A DNA stretch of 64,000 nucleotides, from NCBI GenBank assembly GCA_949710005.1, contig OX453274.1:2225001-2289000 (forward strand), written 5' to 3'. The first letter of the stretch is position 1, and every line of letters starts with the position of its first letter. Position numbers and translations under genes: made by a program. Below the pieces are notes generated by a model, which was given only the letters and a program-made list of their open reading frames with translations, made no database searches and was not told the DNA's origin. This stretch comes from Ricordea florida. Taxonomy: Eukaryota > Cnidaria > Anthozoa > Corallimorpharia > Ricordeidae. Below, piece after piece: positions 34,446 through 45,800 of the stretch.

Positions 34446-36117
34446 CTCAAATTGCATGAGCCGCTACAGCAAGTGTAATTTGAGATTTATAAAATAAAAT
34501 CATGAATATAAAAAAAAATTGTACGAGAGAACAGTATGATTTCTTGTCAATAATTATTCGTGAAAACATTCTGATATGTAGCTTCGCACTGGTGCTACAC
34601 TTGAACTGTGTTGCTCTTAGCCAATCACAGCGAGTAATTGTTCATGCGTTATCTACCTGAAACCGTAAGTTAAACCCTGCGGTTCAACCCAACAATTTTT
34701 CACTGTACAAAACGGTTTTTCAAAGTAGCACCTTTTTCTCCTTATTTTATCCCCAACCAATACACCTGAGGCGGATTTTTCGAAGCAGGGATAAAAAAAT
34801 GAAATTTAAATGAAGATACGAAAGCTTAAAAAGCACATTCAGTATCATTCTTTTTGAATACAATTTGATGATTGTTTGCTCTGAATAAAATAGACAAAGT
34901 TACCGATGAAAACGCTTTTTAACAAGAGGAAAAGAAACCCATGTTAAAATTTAACCCTGGCGTAGCGCTAATCGGCCTTCGAACAACCGGCCCCAGTACA
35001 AGATTTATATAACGCCCTCTCTGATTGGCCTATTTTAGTTTTTGCAACAAAGTGTGACAACACGGCTATGACGTCAAACCGACTTCTTGCCTTTGTTTCA
35101 TGCGGCGAATTAAAAGTGTCTACTTCAAACTCTGTTGACATAAGCTAGTGCTAAATCTCAAGAGCATCCGAGAAAATTCAAAGCACTTAACGAATACCTT
35201 CGCCCGCAGCTCGGGTTAACGTTGAAATTCCCACAACCCCCTCATTTTAGCATCACCATTTGGAAGCAAGAGCGACGTTCTCTACTTCTTGATTTCCAAC
35301 AACTTTCAGGCGACCAACAAAAGGGTTTTCCATATAAAAGAGCTGAAACTACTACAACTGCTTTAATCTTTTGATCAAAACCAACAACGCAGGAAATTTC
35401 GGGTAATTCTGAGCTTTATTTCATAAACAGCATAGCCTACTCCTATCAAAATACTAAAATACTATCTTATTCCTGAGATCCGAGCGATAAAGACCCTTGG
35501 AAAGTACGATACACGTTCCGGTACGTGTAAGGAGAATGTGGAGTTGCATCGTTTTATTGGTAGTTATTACAAAACTATTCAGTCGCTTTATCGTTTTGCC
35601 CCACAGTCCTAGAGTATCGCAAGCATTTGCACATCGAGAAAAAAGGGTCAATACTTTACTACAGTGAAAGAAAATGTATCGCTATCTACAGCAGATGCCC
35701 TCTTGTCTATAATAAAAGTTAACTAGAAGCTTCATACTACCTTATACAGTCGTCTATAAACAAACTATACCACAAGTCATCTCTGCTGAACCCACATTAT
35801 AAAGTGGTATGTCCCGTGTGCGGTCTAGTACAACCACCACTACTACACAGTTGATCAACTACTTCGCTTCCTCGACACAATCATGAAATGGCAAACAGAA
35901 ATTGCTCTATTATTCAATCCCTACTGGCCTTCAGTTCGGATTGACGCACACGCGTCCCATTTTATAAGAGCACAGCTCGCGACCTTCGTGCCTCCCCTGG
36001 GTCAGTAACGTTGGTTTCCACACTTCATTGTTGCACATCAATTTACTGCTCTTTCCTTTGTTTTCTAGCACATTTGTTCCACTTACTCGGTCACCGGTTA
36101 ATCGCGGTCTGCTTATC

Positions 36118-36860
36118 TCAAGGAGTGTCTTTACTTCCAATACTAGGTAAAGCACTATCTGGCTGCTGCTGTTCTTGTTCTTTGTCCTCCAGTTCATTTC
36201 CTTGGGCGACCGAGTCTGTCTTTAACCTAGGAACTGCTTCATGCAACCTTGTTTCCAGTGAAGGCATTTCCATTTTGACAACGCCTTTCTGAAAATGGGC
36301 TGTTTCCCGCACTGATACAGAATATTCTTTTTTAACCTGAACAGTTTTGGTTTGGCTGACAGTTTGCGCTTGGCTAAATGCTGCTTCTTGACTTGAAAAG
36401 CCTTCACTGAGTTCAGAATTAAACGTTCTTGAGATTTGGTTCCACGAGCCAAATTGTGAAAATTGGCTCCTCTCAATAACACCACCTTTTCCTAGCATTT
36501 CAGTGGGAAACGGAGCTGCAGAAGAGATTGATTCTGAGTCACATGCAAGTATACTTTTTTTACTTGAATTTACCCACGAACCAGTTCTGGGCTCAAACTT
36601 GGCGAGAAGATCAGCGTTGGTAGCGTATGTTTGGGATTCGCTTGATTCATACTGCGAGGTAGAGGATCGTTGGTTGAATTCAACTGAAGCGGTTGGTTTG
36701 AGGCCGAAATTGTTACCTTTAGAGGGGCTTCCTACTGACAATGCGGAAACGCAAAGGTCTGCTCCTGGATGAAAGTCTAGAGCTTCCTCTTTATTCTGTG
36801 TGTCCTCATCGTCTATTTTGATCTTTGAGTGTGCTCTCTTGTGTTGTGTACCATTCGACC
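36118..36860 (-). other. RANBP2 C-terminal coding tail in a shifted frame
   Basis: The RanBD5-repeat frame ends at a stop at 36806-36808 (last residues STLKDQNRR). In the neighbouring frame, coding-like sequence continues from about 36830 to a stop at 36118-36120. It contains DLLAKFEPRTGSWVNSS, the same linker that precedes zinc fingers in the previous exon (DLFAKFQPKTGSWECG), then Ser/Gln/Lys-rich sequence ending LPSIGSKDTP. No plausible intron joins the two frames. A frameshift in the repeat, as a real allele or an assembly error, is the simplest explanation. The zinc ligands are lost here. Confidence 0.6.
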
Positions 36861-39800
36861 CTATCTGTTGTGTCCCCTTGAATTGTGTCCTCTTCCCTTG
36901 TCTTCTCTTGGGTTGTTTCCCCTTGCGGTGTGTCCCCTTGAAAAATGCCCTCTTGACTTGTGTCCCTATGTGTTGTGATCTGAGGCATTGTGTTCTTTTG
37001 GGCTGTGTCCCTTTCTGGTATGTCCCATTGTAATGTGTCCCCTGGTACTTTGTCCCCATGTGTTGTCTCCTCTTGGATTGTGTTCTCTTGTGTTGGGTTC
37101 TCTTGGGCTGTGTCCTCTTGTAATGCGTCCCCTGGAACTGTGTCCTCTTGGTTTGTGCCCTCTTGTGTTGGGTTCTCTTGGGCCGTGTCCTCTTGTAATG
37201 CGTCCCCTGGAACTGTGTCGTCTTGGTCTGTGCCCTCTTGTGTTGGGTTCTCTTGGGCTGTGTCCTCTTGTAACGCTTCCCCTTCAACTGTGTCCTCTTG
37301 GATTGTGCCCTCTTGTGTTGGGTTCTCTTGGGCTGTGTCCTCTTGTAATGCGTCCCCTGGCACTGTGTTCTCTTGGTTTGTGCCCTCTTGTGTTGGGTTC
37401 TCTTGGGCTGTGTCCTCCTGTAACGCGTCCTCTTGTAACGCGTCCTCTTGTAACGCGTCCTCTTGTAACGCGTCCCCTTGGATTGTGCCCTCTTGTGATG
37501 GGTTCTCTTGGGCTGTGTCCTCTTGTAATGCGTCCCCTAGAACTGTGTCCTCTTGGTTTGTGCCCTCTTGTGTTGCGATCTCTTGGGCTGTGTCCTCTTG
37601 TAATGCGTCCCCTGGAACTGTGTCCTCTTGGTTTGTACCCTCTTGTGTTGGGTTCTCTTGGGCTGTGTCCTCTTGTAATGCGTCCCCTGGGACTGTGTCC
37701 CTATGTGTTGTGTCCCCTTGGATTGAGTTCTCGTCTGTTGTCGTCTCTTTGGCTGTGTCCCCTTGCAGAGTGTCCACTTGAATAATGCTCTCTTGACTTG
37801 TGTCCGTATGTGTTGTGTCCTCAGGCATTGTGTTCTTTTGGGCTGTGTCCCTTTGTTGTATATCTCCTTGTAATGCGTCCCCTGGTAATGTGTCCTCTTG
37901 GTTTGTGCCCTCTTGTGTTGAGTTCTCTTGGGCTGTGTCCTCTTGTATTGCGTCCCCTAGAACTGTGTCCTCTTGGTTTGTGCCCTCTTGTGTTGCGATC
38001 TCTTGGGCTGTGTCCTCTTGTAATGCGTCCCCTGGAACTGTGTCCTCTTGGTTTGTACCCTCTTGTGTTGGGTTCTCTTGGGCTGTGTCCTCTTGTAATG
38101 CGTCCCCTGGGACTGTGTCCCTATGTGTTGTGTCCCCTTGGATTGAGTTCTCGTCTGTTGTCGTCTCTTTGGCTGTGTCCCCTTGCAGAGTGTCCACTTG
38201 AATAATGCTCTCTTGACTTATGTCCGTATGTGTTGTGTCCTCAGGCATTGTGTTCTTTTGGGCTGTGTCCCTTTGTTGTATATCTCCTTGTAATGCGTCC
38301 CCTGGTAATGTGTCCTCTTGGTTTGTGCCCTCTTGTGTTGAGTTCTCTTGGGCTGTGTCCTCTTGTATTGCGTCCCCTGGAACTGTGTCCTCTTGTAATG
38401 CGTCCCCTTGAACTGTGTCCTCTTGTATTGCACCCTCTTGTGATGGGTTCTCTTGGGCTGTGTCCTCTTGTAATGCGTTCCCTGGAACTGTGTCCTCTTG
38501 GTTTGTGCCCTCTTGTGCTGGGTTTTCTTGGGCTGGGTTCTCTTGGGCTGTGCCCTCTTGTAATGCATCTCCTGGGACCGTGTCCTCTTGGTTTGTGCCC
38601 TCTTGTGCTGGGTTCTCTTGGGCTGGGTTGCCTTGTGCTGGGTTCTCTTGGGCTGGGTTCCCTTGGGCTGTGTCCTCTTGTGCTGGGTTCTCTTGGGCTG
38701 TGCCGTCTTGTAATGTGTCCCCTGGAACTGTGTCCTCTTGGATTGTGCGCTCTTGTGTTGGGTTTTCTTGGGCTGTGTCCTCTTGTAATGCGTCCCCTGC
38801 AACTGTGTCCTCTTTGATTGTGCGCTCTTGTGTTGGTTTCTCTTGGGCTGTGTCCTCTTGTAATGCGTCCCCTGTAACTGTGTCCTCTTGGTTTGTGCCC
38901 TCTTGTGTTGGGTTCTCTTGGGCTGTGTCCTCTCGTAATGCGTCCCCTGGAACTGTGTCCTCTTGGATTGTGCCCTTTTGTGTTGGGTTCTCTTGGGCTG
39001 TGTCCTCTTGTAATGCGTCCCCTGGGACCGTGTCCCTATCTGTTGTGTCCCAAGAACCTGTTTCTGGTTTAAACTGCGCGAGAAGATCATCTGTCTCGTC
39101 GGTATTGATTTTGTTGTCTTGATTTTGGCTTGAACTGGATGCAGCCGTTGATGAGGTGGTGGCGGCTGGTTTCCTTCCGCTGCTATCGACTTCTTCAGAA
39201 CCAGTAGACAAAGACCCTACAGTCTTTCCATCGGTGTCTTCGAGCTCACTTGTTCCTGCACCTTTCTCCTTGCTGGCCTTCGGTTTTTGTTGTTCTAACA
39301 TCACCAGGCACTCGTCAAATTTCTCTTTAAACGCTTTCGCCATTTCCTCTGTCTTAAACCTTACAGCAAGTTGTTCAGCCCTGCTTTCCTCTTCAGAGAA
39401 ATCTGCCATTGTGCTCCACACCCATGACCTATCAGATCCTGTATTCGGCTGCAGTTTCATGTCCACAGTTATCTGATGATTGGCACAAAGTTTCTTGATT
39501 TGATCACGACGCATCAGAACTCTCATCCGACCAGACTCCTTATTCCGCAGAAGCTTTATGTCCCCAACTCCTCTCTCTTTCCATTGCTTATTCTCCGCTA
39601 CGAATCGATACAACTTTGCTCTGTGTGAGAACAGAACTTCCTCATCTTCTTCCCCGGTCTTTACCTCGATTTTATCTGGAAGGGGAATCACGGGTTCAAA
39701 ATGTGGTCCGTCGGTGTCGTCACAGGTTGCACCTATCACCTCACCAGGACTCTGTGACGAAAACAGTTTAGAACCAGCACCATAGAACGCTGTCTGTTTT

Positions 39801-42800
39801 TCTGGTGTCTTTTTACTAAAAGGCGTAGAATCCAAGGATGCCGCTACGGACTGGAACGACAGTGAAGACACGCTTTCAGAGCCAAACAGAAATCCACTGA
39901 CTTTGGGGGAATTTCCGCTTCCTTTAGCATTATCTTCTTGGTCCTTATCACTGCAACAAGATATTGCTTTCTATTAATTCCTCTTTAAAAGAAAGATGCC
40001 AAAAAGAAGTCTGAATGGCGCGATTCTAAAAGTCAGGCCTTTGAGAATGATCTAAGAAAGGGTAACCAAATAAATTTTCTGTTGTCCAAGGAATATGTCA
40101 TGACGCACCCTTTAAGTGTTATAGACGCTATTTACACAAAACGCCTTTATGGAGAAAGTAGAGTTTGCAGAACGAAGCACTTACACGATTCTTAAACTTC
40201 AAAAATAACAAGAACAACTTTAAAATTACATAAATGAATTCGTACCACACTGTGAATAATTGTACAGTGTACATAGCTCTGTTATTCAGTTGCATTCAAT
40301 TTTAATACAGAATCTTCATTATGAAACTAACCTTTCGTGATGAGATGCCACTTCCTCTTTGCTAGGGGTGGTATCTTGTATAGATACTGGCTTTTCGCCC
40401 AACTGCAGCCCAACAGAAGACTTCTCTGCATCGTGTTCAGAACTAATGCATTCTGGTGCTTGATCCACTGATGACGAAACTTCGTCGACTTGAATAGTCC
40501 TGTCCCCACCACCAACTGCCACTCGCTGGGGAAAGCCAAACGTGAATTTTGATTCAGAAGTTGTTGAGGGTGCCTGGCTGCTTACCCCAAAGGAAAAGAT
40601 CGGTTCCTGCTCTTTTTTATCACTGTTCGTAGGGATAACAAATGTAAAAGTAGGGTCGGAAGGTATCGATCTTGCTCCGACCACAAATACAGTCTTTCTA
40701 CTTGCATGATCAGCTCCAGTTGGTTTTGCCCCTGGTTTGGGGGTTTCACAAGCAACACATTGCGTCTTATCGCTGTCATTTCTTATCATACACATTCCAC
40801 ATTCCCAAGAGCCTGTTTTGGGTTGAAACTTGGCGAAAAGGTCATCTGTTTCGTCCTCCTTGGTTGCGGTCTCAAGAGTTTGGCTTGAACTAGATGCAGG
40901 GGTTGTTGCCGTTTTAGATGTCGGTTTCTTGCCGTTCCTATCGGCTTCTCTTGAACTAGTAGATGAAGATACTGCCCCCCCAAAAAATGCAGTCTTTCCA
41001 TTAGGGTCTTCAGCCTGACTTGGTTCTGCACCTAATTTGTTAGTTCCGCAAGCGGCACCTTGCATCTTACTACTGTCATTCTGTATCATGCAGGTATCAC
41101 GTTCCCACGAACCCATGTGGGGCTTAAACCCCACAACAGGATAATTCTCATATTCTTTGGCTTTTTCCTTGCTGGCAATCGGTTTTTGTTGTTCTAACAT
41201 CACCAGGCACTCGTCAAATTTCTCTTTAAACGCTTTCGCCATTTCCTCTGTCTTAAACCTTACAGCAAGTTGTTCAGCCCTGCTTTCCTCTTCAGAGAAA
41301 TCTGCCATTGTGCTCCACACCCATGACCTATCAGATCCTGTATTCGGCTGCAGTTTCATGTCCACAGTTATCTGATGATTGGCACAAAGTTTCTTGATTT
41401 GATCACGACGCATCAGAACTCTCATCCGACCAGACTCCTTATTCCGCAGAAGCTTTATGTCCCCAACTCCTCTCTCTTTCCATTGCTTATTCTCCGCTAC
41501 GAATCGATACAACTTTGCTCTGTGTGAGAACAGAACTTCCTCATCTTCTTCCCCGGTCTTTATCTCGATTTTATCTGGAAGAGGAATCACGGGTTCAAAA
41601 TGCGGTTCGTCGGTGTCACCATCCTCCTCTCCAGGGCTTTGTGAAGCAAACAATCGGGAACCAGCCCCAGCAAATCCTGGAGACTTCTCTGACGATTTCA
41701 AGTTAAACGGACTGCTACCCAGAGATGATTTAGCCACAGATTGGAACGACAGAGCGGCCACGCTTGGAGAGCCAAAAAGGAAGGTGGCCTTGCTTGGAGT
41801 TTGGGACGGCTGTGATGCAACACTGGCTGATGTCTGGTCTACATCACTAAGGAAACAAAGTTCTATATTAGCAAAGGGGGTTCTGTACAAAATTTCACGT
41901 GACAAGTGAGCCGTCGCAATGACAATGTGGAAAAAAAACTAAAAATCGATGGAATTAGCAATTACGCTCTTACCTCTTGACCTTCGGCGACTCATTTTGG
42001 CTTGCCTCCAGCGACTGAGATTCGTACGCAAAGAAGTTTTCCGGAAGATGCAATCTAACTGCTTTCTCCTTCTGTTCCTGCGAAGTGTCTTGTTCAAACG
42101 TAACTAAAACATCTTCACTTGTCTCGCCCGATGCTTGGTGCAACGTTTTGGAGCTTGCTTCAGCTTTAGAGCTTTCAGTTGAGGTGGGATAAGTCTGGAT
42201 GACTTTATCAAACACCTTCTTAAACTCTGTGGCAATCTCTTTTGTTCGAAACCTTGCTGCCAATGTCTCTGCATTTGGTTCTTCCCCAGAAAAGTCTGCA
42301 AGAGTATTCCAGAGCCAAGCTTTCTCAGAGTTAGGGAATGGCTTAAGCTGCATTTCATTTGATAGAGAATGATTGGCACAGAGTTTGAAAACATGTTCTC
42401 GGCGCATTAACACACGATATTTCCCAGACTTCGCGTGATAAAGTATTTTGAGATCACCAACACCACGTTCTTTCCACTGTGATGTGTCGTTATCATATCT
42501 AAAAAGTTTGCAACGATCACAGAACAGTACGTTTTCATCTTCTTCCCCAGTCAGACGTTCAATCTTTTCAGGTAATGGTATGAGTGGTTCAAAATATGGA
42601 CCATCTTCTTCTCCACGAACAGGGCTTTCAGGTGAGAGGGGTGAAGCGGGTGAAGGTGGGGATTTGGGCTTGCGTAACGGTGAGCCTGGTGATACCTGCA
42701 GATTGAAGGTGAACTTCGCGGGAGTGTTTGAACCAAACGGAAAGCCCGTCTCTGTGATAGCACTGAGGGCGGGAGTCACCGACTTCTCTTTCGGCATCTG

Positions 42801-45800
42801 CTGCGTGCTTGGGGATGAGATTTTACTTGGTGATAAGACCTCATCTTCTGTTTTGTCTTCGCATGACTCACCATCACCGCGTCCGATAGTGAAAAGGGGC
42901 GCACTCTTGAACAGGGCCGAGAACGTTGTTCCTTCAGACACTGCGCCAACATAACTTGAGTCAGGTTCAATCCCTTCCAAAGTCTTTGGTTTAATATCCA
43001 CAGTGCTTGCAGTTTCTTCCACTTTCGACTGAGATTTTGATGTCGGATTTGGTGAGCCACATGCTTCACAGGTTGCATTAACCGCTTTATTTTGTACATA
43101 ACACATTTCACAAGCCCAAGAACCAGGAGAGCGAACAAATGCTGAAACAAAGTGTTTGTATAGAACGCACTTTTCTTCTGCTTGGTCTGGAACTTCGTCT
43201 TTCTTAGGAGAAACTCCCGCAGAGGCAGAATCCCTCAGCTTCTCAAACACTTCTTTAAACTTAGCTGCAGTTTCAGGTGTCTTGAATTTAATTGCCAGTT
43301 GCTCCGGCTTAGACTCGTCTTCAGCATAATCTGCGGGAGTGTACCACACCCACGATCGATCAGATCCAACATTCGGTTTAAGTTCCATACCAGGTGTGAT
43401 GTTATGGTTTGCACAGACTTTTTTAATTTGTTCCCTTCGCATCAACACCCTTCCTTGACCTGACGAGGGATGACGTAATAGCTTTATATCTCCAATTCCT
43501 CTCTCTTTCCACTGACTTGTCTCTTTATCGAAACGGTACAACTTTGCTCTCCCATTGAACAAAACATCTAGGCCTTCCTCACCTGTGACAACTTGGACTT
43601 CGTCAGGAAGAGGTATGACTGGCTCAAAGTGAAGGTTATCGGCATCTCTGTCTCCGCTATCTTCACTAAAGAGCTGCGCACCAGCTCCGTAAAACGGTGT
43701 GGAGTTGCTCGTCTTCTGAGAGAAACTGGTCCCATCCTGCGGTCTTACGGATGAAAAACTCAGTTGACTAAAATCTGAAAATTGTCCAAATACATGATCA
43801 GCTTCAGTAGCAGCCTTCGGCACTCCAGCAAAGGTAAGGATAGAATTACTGCTCCCCTTTTCTTCCTGAGCTTTGACCTTCGGCTTTGCCTCATCAGGTG
43901 CCGCCTTCACGATTCCACGACAACCCGGAAAAACGTCACCTTTGGTGTAGTTGAAGAAATTAATCGGTAGCATTAGGTTAGCGGCTTTCTCGCGTTCGCT
44001 TCTCGATGGACGAATTTCATAGACGATGACGCAGTCTTCATCTTGTTGCTTTTTTACCGACCTCAAAGGACTGCGGGCTGTCAAAAATCGCCTACCGGCA
44101 ATCTGGCTGGGTAGAGGAACGGGTCCTGATTTTCCTACTCCGGAGGAGTGGAAAGTAACAGGCCTTGTTGGTGGGCTTACAGCTGGCTGATTCTGTACAG
44201 CAAAAAGTGTCCTTTGGACATCGTGTGTAGGTGCCTTTTGCATTGTCGACTCAATTTCTTCCTCGATTTCTCCCAAATTATCCTCAGTTTCACCGGAGGA
44301 ATAGCTGGAAGTTTCTTCCGAGGAACCCTCACTTTCGTCACTATTTCCTGTATCCGTTATTTGGTTCTCGTAACTATCACTATCATACTCCTCAACAATA
44401 ACTGTTGAAACTGGCTTCGTGTCCTTGGGAAGAGATGTCCTTTTACTTGTAGGTGTTGGTTCGTCTACTACGTAAGGTGTGAAGTCGTATCCTTTTGGCT
44501 CCGGCGCCGCCTGATTAATCACGTTTGCCTGTGTTTGTCCAAGGACGAGTTGTCGAAGGAGTGTGCTACTCGGAAAATCAAAAGATGGATTTGTATTTGG
44601 ACTGACTTGCTGTTGAGGTTGAGGCACACCAAACGAAACACCTCCTTGGGAAAAACTTGCAGCTGAAGGAGATTGGGATGATGTTACCGTTATCTGCTGA
44701 CTACCAAGAGATGGAGATGCTGCAGAGGCCGCAGTTGTTCCTGGCCGCCAGAAATTAGAGTATGCTGTCCAATGGGCCGCTCCACCCAAAGGAGGGATCT
44801 CCTCAAGATGGCCAAACTGAAATGTACCAGTTGGCTTGTCCCAAAACGACTTCTGTTCAGAGATTCCTGGCTGAAACAACAGGCTCGAGGAAAATGAAGA
44901 CGGAGGCGAAGGTTTGGGTGTAGCATCTTGTGCAACTAGTTTTTCACCTTCACATTTCTCGCAGATGAAAGGTTCGGTTTGTGTACCACTCGTAGAAACG
45001 TCTGATGAATCAAGACTAAACACCGGGGACTTGCCACTGCCAAGCACTCCAAACGACACGGGTGTACTTTTTTCTACAGAACCACCGAACACAGAAGGTG
45101 ACTTCTGGGTTGGCGCAGGCTGGGCAGCGATAGTTGAAGACGTTTGTGGCAATAACGAGAAATGCGATGCGGAATTCAGATTTGAAGAGCTAAAGGGAAA
45201 GCTTGTTGAACTCACCCCAGTGGTGGAGGTTGCGAGTTTGAACGACGGGAAAGCAACTTGTTGGGTACTTGGGGTCACAGATGTTGGTAAAACTCCAGTA
45301 CTTAGGACTGTAGACTCAGACACAGATGAGCCAGGGTCAAGAAAGGTAAAGGTTGAAGTGGTCACCTCTGTAGATTGTTTCTGCTTTTCCCTATCGACTG
45401 TTCCAAACGAGAGTTGAACGTTTGAAGAGGCGGTGGCCGGCGGACCGGGATAAACCAATGTTGAAATACTTGGGGGAGTTCCGAAGGAAAATAAAGGGAG
45501 CGGTTGGTTTGATAACGAGAAGCCAGACTTGGGCACTACTGGTAAGCTGCTAGCCATCACTTCCTCAGACAAATTCACTGCACCGCAGGCAGCGCACACT
45601 GATGTGAGCTCCTCATTCGATATCAAACAAACAGAACATGACCAGGTGCCTGGTTTAGGAGCAAATTTATCCATAAAGCCTGCGTCTCCTTGACCGTTTC
45701 TTGATCCGTTTTCCAGGGAAACAGGAGATTCACTCTTCAATGTGTTTTGGCATTTCTCAAAGATCTCCTTAAACTGCCACGCATCTTCTTGGGTTTTAAA

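Larger units (their letters stand above)
33107..36117. other. 3-kb stretch between PABIR promoter and RANBP2 3' end
   Basis: It holds the PABIR promoter and 5' UTR (left), a pyrimidine-rich (TTTC)n tract near 33185-33225, a long G run near 33383-33400, a LINE remnant at 33525-33765 and a foldback element at 34215-34445. The right 1.5 kb shows no recognisable gene; it may include the RANBP2 3' UTR. Confidence 0.45.

Noticed and set aside
36988-38817. Long plus-strand ORFs with CPLGLCPLV-type repeats opposite RANBP2
   Set aside because: They are antisense shadows of the 15-nt coding minisatellite; the periodic unit simply has no stops in several frames and no other coding evidence exists.
36855-39065. 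CRISPR-like or prophage-type repeat array
   Set aside because: Repeats are contiguous 15-nt units without unique spacers and lie inside a eukaryotic exon.
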